Shown: positions 1 through 6,183 of the stretch, one piece after another
How positions within the stretch are numbered: position 1 is the first letter of the stretch
Layout of the letters: each line of letters begins with the position of its first letter
DNA from: Ignavibacteria bacterium UBA6688
Lineage (GTDB): Bacteria; Bacteroidota; Ignavibacteria; UBA10030
Assembly (NCBI GenBank): GCA_002454845.1
Contig: DKJQ01000062.1
Coordinates: 1-6,997, forward strand
Direction: 5' to 3'
Length of the DNA: 6,997 bases
The notes under the pieces: model-generated
What the model was told of the DNA's origin: nothing
Seen by the model: the letters and a program-made list of their open reading frames with translations, nothing else
Databases searched by the model: none
Program-made: the position numbers and the translations under genes

Positions 1-542
1 TCGAGCTGTTCTTCGACGATGACCCATCCTTTCAGCACCGTGTCATTCAGGAGCGAGTTGATGTTCCTCGCGCCGAGTTTTTTTTGAAGTCGGGCAACGC
101 TCATGGCGCCGGCGTCGTGAAGGACGCGAAGGAGAGCGTGTTGCTTCGGTGCGGTCTTAACCGAGGCGGCGAGGGCACCTTCAATGTCCGGTATCGCAAG
201 GCGGGCAATTCGTTTGCTCTCCAGCGATCGACCCTGCGGTGTGGCCGCCCTCAGCACCTCACCCCAGGGAGCAACATAATACTCCGCGATCCACCGCGTC
301 AGTTTCAGCATCTCCCCTGAAAAGCTGGGCGAGGTCTCAAGGATGTCGGTGACCGGTTTCAGCCCGCGCACGTTTGATTCTGCCGGGAGGCCGACGATGA
401 CGCCGGTCAGTTTTTTCTTCCCAAAGGGAACAAGGACACGTGCCCCGACGACAGCCTGTTGCTGAAGAGCCGGGGGAACAATGTAGGTGAACGTGTGATC
501 GATGGGGACCGGCAGGGCGATATCGGCAAGAAACTGTTTCAC
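1..542 (-). CDS. priA: Primosomal protein N' (PriA), N-terminal part, cut by left edge
   Basis: PriA is the replication-restart DNA helicase that recognises stalled forks and reloads the replisome. Only the first 180 codons are here. Residues 1-105 match the 3'-DNA-binding domain: FLADIALPVPIDHTFTY at 4-20, ARVLVPFGKKKLTGVIVGL at 34-52 and AEYYVAPWGEVLRAATP at 86-102. Residues about 110-180 resemble the following winged-helix domain. The helicase motifs and zinc-binding cysteines lie outside the window. The start is GTG at 542: an in-frame TGA lies at 576-578 with no other start codon between, and family homology begins within a few residues. There is no Shine-Dalgarno sequence; the bases just upstream are a terminator T-tract. 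The frame is open to the edge without interruption. The gene lies 85 nt after larC on the same strand but is separated from it by that terminator. Confidence 0.93.
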   Translation of the reverse strand, partial: MKQFLADIALPVPIDHTFTYIVPPALQQQAVVGARVLVPFGKKKLTGVIVGLPAESNVRGLKPVTDILETSPSFSGEMLKLTRWIAEYYVAPWGEVLRAATPQGRSLESKRIARLAIPDIEGALAASVKTAPKQHALLRVLHDAGAMSVARLQKKLGARNINSLLNDTVLKGWVIVEEQL

Positions 543-552
543 GGGGTCGCGG

Positions 553-612
553 AAAAAAACCGGGAGGGAGTTCGCTCACGACCGTGCCGGCCGGAGCGGG
601 GCTCCCTCCCGG
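553..612 (-). terminator. Rho-independent terminator between larC and priA
   Basis: On the minus strand a perfect 11-bp inverted repeat (CCGGGAGGGAG at 612-602, CTCCCTCCCGG at 570-560) is followed directly by seven T residues (559-553). The 31-nt interior can fold further, with GCTC (597-594) against GAGC (577-574) and a GC-rich inner stem. It starts 15 nt after the larC stop, as expected for an operon end. It ends 10 nt before the priA start codon, so it could also act as a leader attenuator for priA. The plus-strand reading has no T-tract, so it is not bidirectional. Confidence 0.9.
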
Positions 613-627
613 ATACCAGAGGCAACG

Positions 628-1794
628 TTACCTTCCCAACTCCTTTTCAAGGATCTTGTACACTTCGATCAACGGCAGGTTCTTTTCCGTTGCGAGGCGT
701 TTACATTCCTCAAACTCCGGCACAAGACGCTCGCGTCCGTCGCTCACGATCGTTTTCATCAGCACCGTTCCGAGGGAACTGGAGACCTGCTTTTGGCCGC
801 GCGTCAGCTTGAGACGTTCGACGGCGTGCATACGCACACCGAGCGTAGTCGTTTCACGAAACAGGACGGCCAGGATCCCATCCATCCGGGAACGCTCGAC
901 GAGTGTCGAGAGGAGAAAGCCGGGACGCCCCTTCTTCATGAGGATTGGCACCAGGTACGCATCATGGGCACCTGCAGCGAGAAGTTTCTCGACGACATAC
1001 GGCAGGATCTCCGGGTTCATATCGTCGATATTGGTCTCGATGCTGACGATTTCATCGGAGCCGTACCCGGGTTCCAGTTCGCCGATGAAGACCCGGAGTA
1101 AATTCGGAACCTCTCCGATTTCGCGTGTTCCCGAGCCATAGCCGATTGAATGGACGATGACCCGTTCCAGCGAAAGGGTCCCGCCGGAGAGCGCCTTGAT
1201 GATGGCCGCGCCGGTCGGCGTCGTGAGCTCGTAGGGAACCTCCGTCAGGATCGTCGGGTATCCTTTCAGAATCTCGACGGTGGCCGGTGTGGGGATGGGC
1301 ATCGTGCCGTGCTGAGTGTTGATGAAGCCCCCATTCCCCAGCCGGACAGGGGAGGAATACACTTTTTCGATCCCCAACACATCGAGGCAGATTGCTACCC
1401 CGACAATATCGACGAGAGAATCAATCGCGCCGACCTCGTGGAAGTGGATCTTCTCGAGAGTGGAGTGATGCACGGCTGCTTCGGCGACGGCGACCTCGTA
1501 AAAGATCTTCTTTGCCGTTGTCTTCACGTTCTCGCCCAGACGGCTCTTTTCGATAAGCTGGTTGATATCCTTGAAATGGCGGTGATACTTCGGCTGTTCG
1601 GAGATCGTCACGTCGACCTTCGTTGCGACAATGCCGCTCCGGGTGATGTGCCGGGCGGAAAGCTCATAGCCGGGAAGGTCGAGTTTCCTCAACTCGTCAT
1701 GCAGCGTGTCGAAGGGGACTCCGGCGCTCACGAACGCCCCCAGGGTCATATCACCGCTGATACCTGCAATCGTATCGAAATACGCGATTTTCAT
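628..1794 (-). CDS. larC: LarC, nickel-pincer cofactor nickel chelatase (TIGR00299/COG1641 family)
   Basis: LarC performs the last step in making the nickel-pincer nucleotide cofactor of lactate racemase and related enzymes: it inserts nickel into the bis-thiocarboxylated pyridinium mononucleotide in a CTP-dependent reaction. The 388-residue ORF is of usual family length and is one uninterrupted frame, unlike Lactobacillus, where larC is split. Visible family motifs are YFDTIAGISGDM at 5-16, KYHRHFKDI at 69-77, IHFHEVGAIDSLVDIVG at 116-132, TTPTGAAI at 191-198, ETNIDDMNPE at 253-262 and PILMKKGRPG at 283-292. The His-rich first motifs and the acidic NIDDMNPE segment are typical of the family. 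The ATG lies 15 nt after the waaA stop with no clear Shine-Dalgarno, suggesting co-transcription. The partner genes larA, larB and larE are not in the window, so the client enzyme is unknown. Confidence 0.95.
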   Translation of the reverse strand: MKIAYFDTIAGISGDMTLGAFVSAGVPFDTLHDELRKLDLPGYELSARHITRSGIVATKVDVTISEQPKYHRHFKDINQLIEKSRLGENVKTTAKKIFYEVAVAEAAVHHSTLEKIHFHEVGAIDSLVDIVGVAICLDVLGIEKVYSSPVRLGNGGFINTQHGTMPIPTPATVEILKGYPTILTEVPYELTTPTGAAIIKALSGGTLSLERVIVHSIGYGSGTREIGEVPNLLRVFIGELEPGYGSDEIVSIETNIDDMNPEILPYVVEKLLAAGAHDAYLVPILMKKGRPGFLLSTLVERSRMDGILAVLFRETTTLGVRMHAVERLKLTRGQKQVSSSLGTVLMKTIVSDGRERLVPEFEECKRLATEKNLPLIEVYKILEKELGR

Positions 1795-1809
1795 GGTTGG
1801 GAGTGAAAG

Positions 1810-3123
1810 CTACTGTTTGCTCAATGGTGGCGTTTGCGCTCCGTTGCCGAGGAGGTGGGCGAGGAATGCCATGAACCTTCCTGTGGCGCCGAGGTTCTCC
1901 TGCACGAGCGTGCCGGCGATCGAGCCCGCCCGGGCCCGCGCTCCTTCATCGTCGAAGAGCCGTCTCAAGTGTACGTAACAATCCTCGGGATTCAAAACCA
2001 CGAAGCTTCCTCCCCTCCGCACAAGTTCGAGCGCTTCCTGCGAGTTCTGGTGCTTCGGTCCGTACAGGACGGGTACGCCGTACACCGCCGGCTCCAGTAC
2101 GTTATGGATCCCTTGCCGGAAGCTTCCCCCCACGTACGTGACATGGGCGTACTGGTACAATGCCGTCAGGATCCCGATACTGTCGACCACAATGACGTTT
2201 TCGTCCGTGTAGTCGTTGAGCTCGGAGAATCGGATGGAGCGGAGGCGGTGATTGAGGGCGGACTCGATTCGTTCGAGTGTCTCCACGGTCGGTTCATGGG
2301 GGACGAGAATCATCAAAGCCCGGCTGTCCTCCCCGGCCAGTCGGCGGAAGGCGGGGATCAGCACCTCGTCATCCTCATCCCAACTGCTGCCCGCCACGAA
2401 CACCCGCTTTCCCTTGAGGAGAGCCTCGGGGATCAGATGCTTGGTCCGGGCGTCGAGGCTTCGCTGCCAAACCTGGTCGTACCGTGTCTCCCCGATCGTG
2501 TGGAGTTTCTCCGGGTCCATGCCCAGGTCGAGAAATGCTTGACGGTCGGTCTCCGAGACTGTCAGGATTGCCGTCAGCTCATTATAGAGGTGGCGGTGGA
2601 AGTCTCTCAACAGCAACGAGTGACGGGAGGACTTCCGGCTCAACGTCGCGTTGGCGATAAACGTCGGGATGCCCCGCTTCCGAAGTTCCCACAGGTGGTT
2701 GGGCCATACATCGTACCGGACCATGATCGCGACGGTCGGTTTGATGAGGTCAAGGAACCGACGTGCATTTCCCCGGGTATCGAACGGGAGATACGTGATC
2801 AGCGAAGCGGGCTTGTAACTCTTTGAGTGGTCATAGCCGGAAGGGGAGAAAAAACTTACGATGATATCGAGATCGGCGTATTGTTTCCTGAGCGCGGCGA
2901 TGATCGGTTTGGCCTGTTCGAATTCCCCCATGGAAGAGGAATGGAACCAGACCCTGCGCGAGGCATGAAGGGTACGGACCTGCCGGTCAAGCCGTTCAAA
3001 CAGTTTTCTCCGGCCACGGAGGCCGCGGCGGATCTTAGATTTGAAGGGGTAGGCAAGCCAGAGGAGAAGCCAGAAGGCCGGGATGGCGATGTAGTTATAG
3101 AGAAGAAACCAGAGGCGCTGCAT
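1810..3123 (-). CDS. waaA: 3-deoxy-D-manno-octulosonic acid (Kdo) transferase WaaA/KdtA
   Basis: WaaA (glycosyltransferase family 30) transfers Kdo from CMP-Kdo to the lipid A precursor at the cytoplasmic face of the inner membrane, an early step of LPS core assembly. The 437-residue protein has the usual layout. An N-terminal membrane anchor spans about residues 5-26. The N-terminal Rossmann lobe carries SSSMGEFEQ at 62-70, where E67 corresponds to the family's catalytic glutamate, and RYDVWPN at 136-142. The C-terminal lobe carries GETRYDQV at 211-218, VAGSSWDEDDE at 243-253, LVPHEPT at 273-279 and the CMP-Kdo-binding GIHNVLEPA at 338-346. RYDVWPN and GETRYD replace the ETELWPN/GNxKYD of enterobacteria, a variant I associate with Bacteroidota-type enzymes. 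It starts at ATG 3123, 34 nt after the MOSC stop; no clear ribosome binding site is seen. The number of Kdo units added cannot be read from sequence. Confidence 0.95.
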   Translation of the reverse strand: MQRLWFLLYNYIAIPAFWLLLWLAYPFKSKIRRGLRGRRKLFERLDRQVRTLHASRRVWFHSSSMGEFEQAKPIIAALRKQYADLDIIVSFFSPSGYDHSKSYKPASLITYLPFDTRGNARRFLDLIKPTVAIMVRYDVWPNHLWELRKRGIPTFIANATLSRKSSRHSLLLRDFHRHLYNELTAILTVSETDRQAFLDLGMDPEKLHTIGETRYDQVWQRSLDARTKHLIPEALLKGKRVFVAGSSWDEDDEVLIPAFRRLAGEDSRALMILVPHEPTVETLERIESALNHRLRSIRFSELNDYTDENVIVVDSIGILTALYQYAHVTYVGGSFRQGIHNVLEPAVYGVPVLYGPKHQNSQEALELVRRGGSFVVLNPEDCYVHLRRLFDDEGARARAGSIAGTLVQENLGATGRFMAFLAHLLGNGAQTPPLSKQ

Positions 3124-3157
3124 CGTGGTCTGAGTCCGGGGGATGGTCTGGAAAAGT

Positions 3158-3565
3158 CTAAAGTAGCTCGATTTGCTCGCCCCGGCGTATCAATCCCCCT
3201 CTGACAACGCGGGCCGGGATCCGGCGGCGTCCTTCCGAAGCTTCGGGCGAACCGGATGGAGTTCCTCCAGCCGATAGCACGGTTTGCAGCCGGACTTCGC
3301 CGATCGCCAGGAGTTGATTTCGGGAAAGCGTCATCAACGCGATATTCCGGGTTGGGATATTTTCCTTCACTTCGCCCGGGGAACGTTGCAGGGAATCCGA
3401 TGTTTCCCCTTCGAGGAGGAGAACCTGCCGCGTGTTTTTTTCGAGCGAGTGCATGTCTGCCTCCAGGCCTCTGTTTGTCAGAACGCGGACTTCGTGGAGC
3501 GGCAGCATCGGTTTGCGATGGCCGGGACAAATTTGCAGGGAGGCTACAAAACCTGCGGCACTCAT
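3158..3565 (-). CDS. Small MOSC-domain protein, probably damaged by two compensating frameshifts
   Basis: MOSC domains (the molybdenum cofactor sulfurase C-terminal family) bind or handle molybdenum cofactor or sulfur carriers; the role of small stand-alone versions is mostly unknown. The 135-residue reading matches the family at FVASLQICPGHRKPM (6-20), NRGLEADMHS (31-40), RQVLLLEGET (46-55), GEVKENIPTRNIAL (64-77), LAIGEVRL (86-93) and GRRRIPARVVRGGLIRRGE (112-130). Residues about 94-104 (QTVLSAGGTPS) do not fit and contain no cysteine. The adjacent frame at 3288-3253 encodes CKPCYRLEELHP, which is what the family has at that point. The simplest reading is a loss of about 17 nt before this segment and 1 nt near 3254. 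The invariant MOSC cysteine is thus missing from the product unless the sequence is wrong. It is first in the waaA-larC operon. The start at ATG 3565 fits family N-termini; no clear Shine-Dalgarno is seen. Confidence 0.75.
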   Translation of the reverse strand: MSAAGFVASLQICPGHRKPMLPLHEVRVLTNRGLEADMHSLEKNTRQVLLLEGETSDSLQRSPGEVKENIPTRNIALMTLSRNQLLAIGEVRLQTVLSAGGTPSGSPEASEGRRRIPARVVRGGLIRRGEQIELL

Positions 3566-3615
3566 GGGGCAGGAGAGAAATCCGGAATGATTCTTGGAAG
3601 CGAGAAGAATGCGCT

Positions 3616-3644
3616 ATGGTAGAGAGATTTTGTCCGAAATGCAA
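3616..3644 (-). promoter_or_regulatory. Weak candidate promoter for the MOSC-waaA-larC operon
   Basis: On the minus strand TTGCAT (3644-3639), a 17-nt spacer and TACCAT (3621-3616) give a 4/6 plus 4/6 match to sigma70 boxes at ideal spacing. Transcription would start about 45 nt before the MOSC ATG. The match is modest and could be chance. A perfect TATAAT exists farther upstream (3872-3867, minus strand) but has no -35 partner. Confidence 0.3.
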
Positions 3645-3766
3645 ACAAACGTCCACGCCCGGGTTCTGCTCTGCCCCTTTCCCTTGAATGCCCCTTGTGC
3701 CGGGGGGAGTCCCCGGATGGACTTTGTTGTGTGTACGGCTGTCGGACTCCGTGTAGGTTTCCTTAA
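3616..3766 (+). pseudogene. Possible small double zinc-ribbon protein, split by a +1 frame change
   Basis: From ATG 3616 the frame reads MVERFCPKCKQTSTPGFCSA and then three more codons before TGA at 3685-3687. The next frame (+1) continues from 3686 as ECPLCRGESPDGLCCVYGC and ends with TAA at 3764-3766. Both halves contain CPxC followed by exactly eight residues and another Cys, the spacing seen in tandem zinc-ribbon (DZR-like) proteins, so they look like two repeats of one small protein of about 49 residues. The join falls at CCT TGA, and a 6-bp GC stem-loop (3700-3716) follows 12 nt later. It could be a decayed gene, a +1 frameshifted gene, or a gene broken by sequencing error. There is only a weak ribosome-binding-like GAGAAG (3602-3607), and no promoter was recognised. 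It could also be chance in a C-rich stretch. Confidence 0.33.
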
Positions 3767-3842
3767 ATCACCCTGCGACGAGCCGAGGGCAAGGCCTGAC
3801 GGGTGTTTTTCCAGCGGAGAAAATACACAGCGAATCGCTTTC

Positions 3843-3871
3843 TTGACTAAGTGAACGAATCTTGTTATTAT
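3843..3871 (+). promoter_or_regulatory. Strong sigma70-type promoter for the histidine kinase gene
   Basis: TTGACT (3843-3848), a 17-nt spacer, and TATTAT (3866-3871) each match the consensus at 5 of 6 positions. Predicted transcription start is near 3878, giving a leader of about 37 nt before ATG 3915. The opposite strand of the -10 region reads TATAAT (3872-3867), so the element is nearly symmetric and might fire both ways. Confidence 0.7.
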
Positions 3872-3902
3872 ACCGAGCATTTCAGTCAGAGTGTGTTCAC
3901 TT
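3849..3902. repeat. 8-bp inverted repeat flanking the kinase promoter -10 region
   Basis: AAGTGAAC (3849-3856) and its exact reverse complement GTTCACTT (3895-3902) are separated by 38 bp. The left arm lies in the -35/-10 spacer and the right arm lies just before the ribosome binding site. This could be a split operator for a looping or dimeric regulator, or chance; an 8-bp match alone is weak. Confidence 0.35.
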
Positions 3903-3903
3903 T

Positions 3904-3908
3904 GGAGG
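3904..3908 (+). promoter_or_regulatory. Ribosome binding site deciding the kinase start
   Basis: GGAGG lies 6 nt before ATG 3915. This favours that start over the upstream in-frame GTG at 3891, which has no such site and would add eight residues without family match. Confidence 0.85.
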
Positions 3909-3914
3909 CAGTTC

Positions 3915-5546
3915 ATGGCCAACCCAGGCCGCAATCTAGAAGCGCTTCGCGCGTGCGCCATTTTTGATGGCGTCAGCGATCAGGAATTGCAGGCTGTCGC
4001 GGCGAACGTGACCGAACACACCTTCCCCCCGGGTCATCTCCTCGTTGAAGCGCAGGGTTCCGCAGGCAGTGTCTATTTCATCGGAAGCGGCAAGATCAAA
4101 GTCTCCCGGCTCACGAACTATGGCGAAGAAACGACCCTCAATATTCTCTCCGCCGGAAATGTTGTCGGCGAGCTCAGCGTGGTGGACGGCCGCGAACGGT
4201 CCGCCCGCGCGACCTGCATCGAGCTGACCACCGTTTACTCACTGTCCAAGAAAGAATTTGAGCAGCTCCTGAATGCGAACACCCTTGTCGCCAGAAACAT
4301 TCTCCGGGAGCTCACCAGCAGGTTGCGACAGGCCAACGACAACATCGTTCATCAGCTGGAAGTGCAACGCAAAGCGACCGAGATCCGGCTGGGAAAGCTC
4401 CAGCAACTGATCGAGGCGAGCAAAATGGTCAACTCCACGCTCGACCTCGATAAATTGCTCGGCCTGATCCTTGATGCGGCGGTGAAGAGCATCGAAGCTG
4501 ACCGGGGAACGGTCTTCCTGGTCGACGATATTAAAAAAGAGTTGTGGTCGAAAGTGCTCCAGGGGGATAACATGGTGGAAATCCGTCTCCCGGTCGGCAA
4601 GGGCATTGCCGGATACGTGGCCGAGACGGGCCAGACGATCAATATCCCCGATGCGTACAGCGATCCCCGGTTCAACCCCGAAGTGGATAAGCGAACCGGG
4701 TACCGCACGCGGAACGTCCTGTGCATGCCGATGAAGAATAAGGACGGGAAGATCATCGGTGTGTTCCAGTTGTTGAACAAGAACGACGGGGTGTTCACGC
4801 GGGATGACGAGCAGTTCATCGATGCGTTCTCGGCCCATGCCTCGGTGGCTATTGAAAACGCGCGGCTGGCGCAGGAAATGGTGAGCAACGAACGTCTCTC
4901 CGCCGTCGGTCGGATGGCAAGCACGATCATCCACGACATCAAGAACCCCATGGGAACGATTCGCGTCTACGCCCAGGTGATGAAGAAGAAATCGGGGAAC
5001 GAAGAAGCTTCGAAGCTTGCCGACGAAATGATCCGCCAGGTTGACCGCTTCGTGAACATGACGCAGGAGATCCTCGACTTCACCCGCGGCGTCAGCTCCA
5101 TGAACATCCAGGAACTTGATTTCGAAGAGGTCATGAACAGCGTCCTCGACTTCATCGAGAAGGACCTGACCAAAAACAACGTCCAGCTCGTCCGCCAGGC
5201 GGAGTTCGCCGGCAAGGTGAGCCTGGATCAGGATAAACTGGTCCGGGTGTTCTATAATATCGCCTCGAACGCACGCGATGCGATGCCGCAAGGAGGGTCC
5301 CTGACCGTCCGCACTATCAGGGACAACGGTTTCGTGAAGATCGAGTTTTGCGACAGTGGCTCCGGTATGCCGGAAGAAGTGAAGAAGAGGATTTTCGAAC
5401 CGTTTATGACCTACGGTAAGAAACACGGAACGGGACTCGGCATGTCCATCGTGAAGAAAGTGATCGACGATCACAAGGGAAAGATCGAGATCGACAGCGT
5501 GATGGGTGAGGGAACCACCATCCGCATGTTCCTCCCTGCTGCTTAG
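3915..5546 (+). CDS. Soluble sensor histidine kinase: CRP-like cNMP-binding domain, GAF domain, HisKA-HATPase
   Basis: This is a 543-residue cytoplasmic two-component kinase with no membrane segment. Residues 12-130 form a CRP-like cyclic-nucleotide-binding domain with the phosphate-cassette pattern GELSVVDGRERSA (85-97); E86 and R95 correspond to the ligand-contacting Glu and Arg of CRP. A helical linker (about 130-172) leads to a GAF domain (about 173-318). This contains NKNDGVFTRDDE (288-299), which fits the NK-x(n)-F-x3-DE motif of cyclic-nucleotide-binding GAF domains. The kinase core follows: H-box IIHDIKNPMGTIR (338-350) with phospho-acceptor H340, N-box YNIASNARDAMPQGG (447-461), G1 DSGSGMP (480-486), F-box FEPFMTYG and G2 GTGLGMS (505-511). 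HDxxN after the histidine suggests phosphatase ability too. No helix-turn-helix and no receiver domain are present; no response regulator gene is nearby, so its partner is unknown. It has its own promoter. Confidence 0.95.
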   Translation: MANPGRNLEALRACAIFDGVSDQELQAVAANVTEHTFPPGHLLVEAQGSAGSVYFIGSGKIKVSRLTNYGEETTLNILSAGNVVGELSVVDGRERSARATCIELTTVYSLSKKEFEQLLNANTLVARNILRELTSRLRQANDNIVHQLEVQRKATEIRLGKLQQLIEASKMVNSTLDLDKLLGLILDAAVKSIEADRGTVFLVDDIKKELWSKVLQGDNMVEIRLPVGKGIAGYVAETGQTINIPDAYSDPRFNPEVDKRTGYRTRNVLCMPMKNKDGKIIGVFQLLNKNDGVFTRDDEQFIDAFSAHASVAIENARLAQEMVSNERLSAVGRMASTIIHDIKNPMGTIRVYAQVMKKKSGNEEASKLADEMIRQVDRFVNMTQEILDFTRGVSSMNIQELDFEEVMNSVLDFIEKDLTKNNVQLVRQAEFAGKVSLDQDKLVRVFYNIASNARDAMPQGGSLTVRTIRDNGFVKIEFCDSGSGMPEEVKKRIFEPFMTYGKKHGTGLGMSIVKKVIDDHKGKIEIDSVMGEGTTIRMFLPAA

Positions 5547-5625
5547 GGCAGTCCGTTTTCGTTGTCTTCAACCCCCGATTGAACAGTTGTACCGCCCCCA
5601 CTCTTTTCTCCCCACAACGCATCCT

Positions 5626-6162
5626 ATGATGACCCGGATCGGTCCAGCGGTGCTTGCCATTCTTCAGGGAGACATCACCGACCAGGAGGTGGACGCGGTT
5701 GTGAATGCTGCCAACAACCACCTCTTGATGGGATCCGGCGTCGCCGGCGCGATCAAACGCAAGGGGGGTGATGCCATCGAGCAAGAGGCGATGGCGCTGG
5801 GCCCCGTTGAGATCGGAGAGGCCGTTCTGACCTCTGCCGGATCACTCCGGGCGCGCCACGTCATCCATGCCGCCGTGATGGGGCAGGACCTGCACACGAA
5901 CGCTGGTTTGATACGGAAGGCGACACACAACAGCCTGACGCTTGCCGAACGGAATCAACTTGGGTCCCTCGCCTTTCCCGCTCTTGGTACCGGGGTGGGA
6001 GGCTTCCCGCTCGGTGATTGTGCCGGCATCATGCTGGCAGAGACGATTGATTTTTTTCCCCACGCCAAATTTGTCCGGGAAGTACGGTTTGTTCTCTTTG
6101 ATAGGGCAGGCCTGGAAATTTTTGAAAAGGAACTGACACGCCGTACGACGGCACCACACTGA
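5626..6162 (+). CDS. Stand-alone macro-domain protein (ADP-ribose-binding or -hydrolysing)
   Basis: Macro domains bind ADP-ribose and derivatives and often remove ADP-ribose from proteins, nucleic acids or O-acetyl-ADP-ribose. The 178-residue protein is a single domain. It shows LQGDITDQEVDAVVNAANN at 13-31 (adenine and distal-ribose contacts), loop 1 GSGVAGAIKRKGG at 36-48, VIHAAVMGQD at 79-88 and diphosphate loop 2 FPALGTGVGGFPLG at 117-130. Loop 1 has alanine (A40) where MacroD-type hydrolases have a catalytic aspartate (GGGVDGAI), so it belongs to another subgroup whose activity cannot be assumed. ATG 5626 (or the adjacent ATG 5629) is chosen because homology begins right after; upstream in-frame codons overlap the kinase end and have no domain character. 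No Shine-Dalgarno is visible. It starts 79 nt after the kinase stop, with no terminator or obvious promoter between. Confidence 0.92.
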   Translation: MMTRIGPAVLAILQGDITDQEVDAVVNAANNHLLMGSGVAGAIKRKGGDAIEQEAMALGPVEIGEAVLTSAGSLRARHVIHAAVMGQDLHTNAGLIRKATHNSLTLAERNQLGSLAFPALGTGVGGFPLGDCAGIMLAETIDFFPHAKFVREVRFVLFDRAGLEIFEKELTRRTTAPH

Positions 6163-6169
6163 CAGCTTC

Positions 6170-6175
6170 AGGAGG
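6170..6175 (+). promoter_or_regulatory. Strong ribosome binding site for the small membrane protein
   Basis: A perfect AGGAGG sits 8 nt before ATG 6184, in the 21-nt gap after the macro gene. It supports this start and shows that the organism does use Shine-Dalgarno initiation, in contrast to the leaderless-looking starts of larC, priA and the macro gene. Confidence 0.85.
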
Positions 6176-6183
6176 AAAAACGC

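Larger units (their letters stand above)
3566..3914. other. Divergent intergenic region between MOSC and kinase genes
   Basis: This stretch of about 350 bases contains no intact gene that I can support. It holds the cysteine-rich split reading frame (3616-3766), a GC-rich hairpin (3700-3716) with no T-tract, the kinase promoter (3843-3871) and an inverted repeat around that promoter. The 3767-3840 part shows nothing recognisable. Longer frames in both directions here have no protein-family character. Confidence 0.7.

Noticed and set aside
1834..2826. 330-residue open frame on the plus strand opposite waaA
   Set aside because: Antisense shadow of a clear Kdo transferase gene; its composition shows no family signature.
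2856..3656. 266-residue open frame on the minus strand across MOSC and waaA
   Set aside because: Arg/Ser/Pro-rich out-of-frame translation overlapping two recognised genes; it has no domain.
3700..3716. GC stem-loop CCGGGG-GGAGT-CCCCGG considered as a terminator
   Set aside because: There is no T-tract on either strand and no gene ends just before it; it is mentioned only as a possible frameshift stimulator.
3867..3872. Perfect TATAAT on the minus strand as the main MOSC operon promoter
   Set aside because: There is no -35 box at 16-18 nt and no extended -10; it would give a leader of nearly 300 nt. It is noted only as a symmetry feature.
5005..5018. Perfect 14-bp palindrome AAGCTTCGAAGCTT
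   Set aside because: It lies inside the kinase coding sequence, encodes an unremarkable EASKL segment, and is a simple doubling of AAGCTT; there is no second copy or regulatory context.
4239..5474. 411-residue open frame on the minus strand opposite the kinase
   Set aside because: Antisense shadow: His/Asp/Val-rich composition with no family motif, while the plus frame has a full set of kinase motifs.
5547..5625. Gap between kinase and macro gene searched for a promoter or terminator
   Set aside because: No convincing -35/-10 pair, hairpin with T-tract, or Shine-Dalgarno sequence was found.
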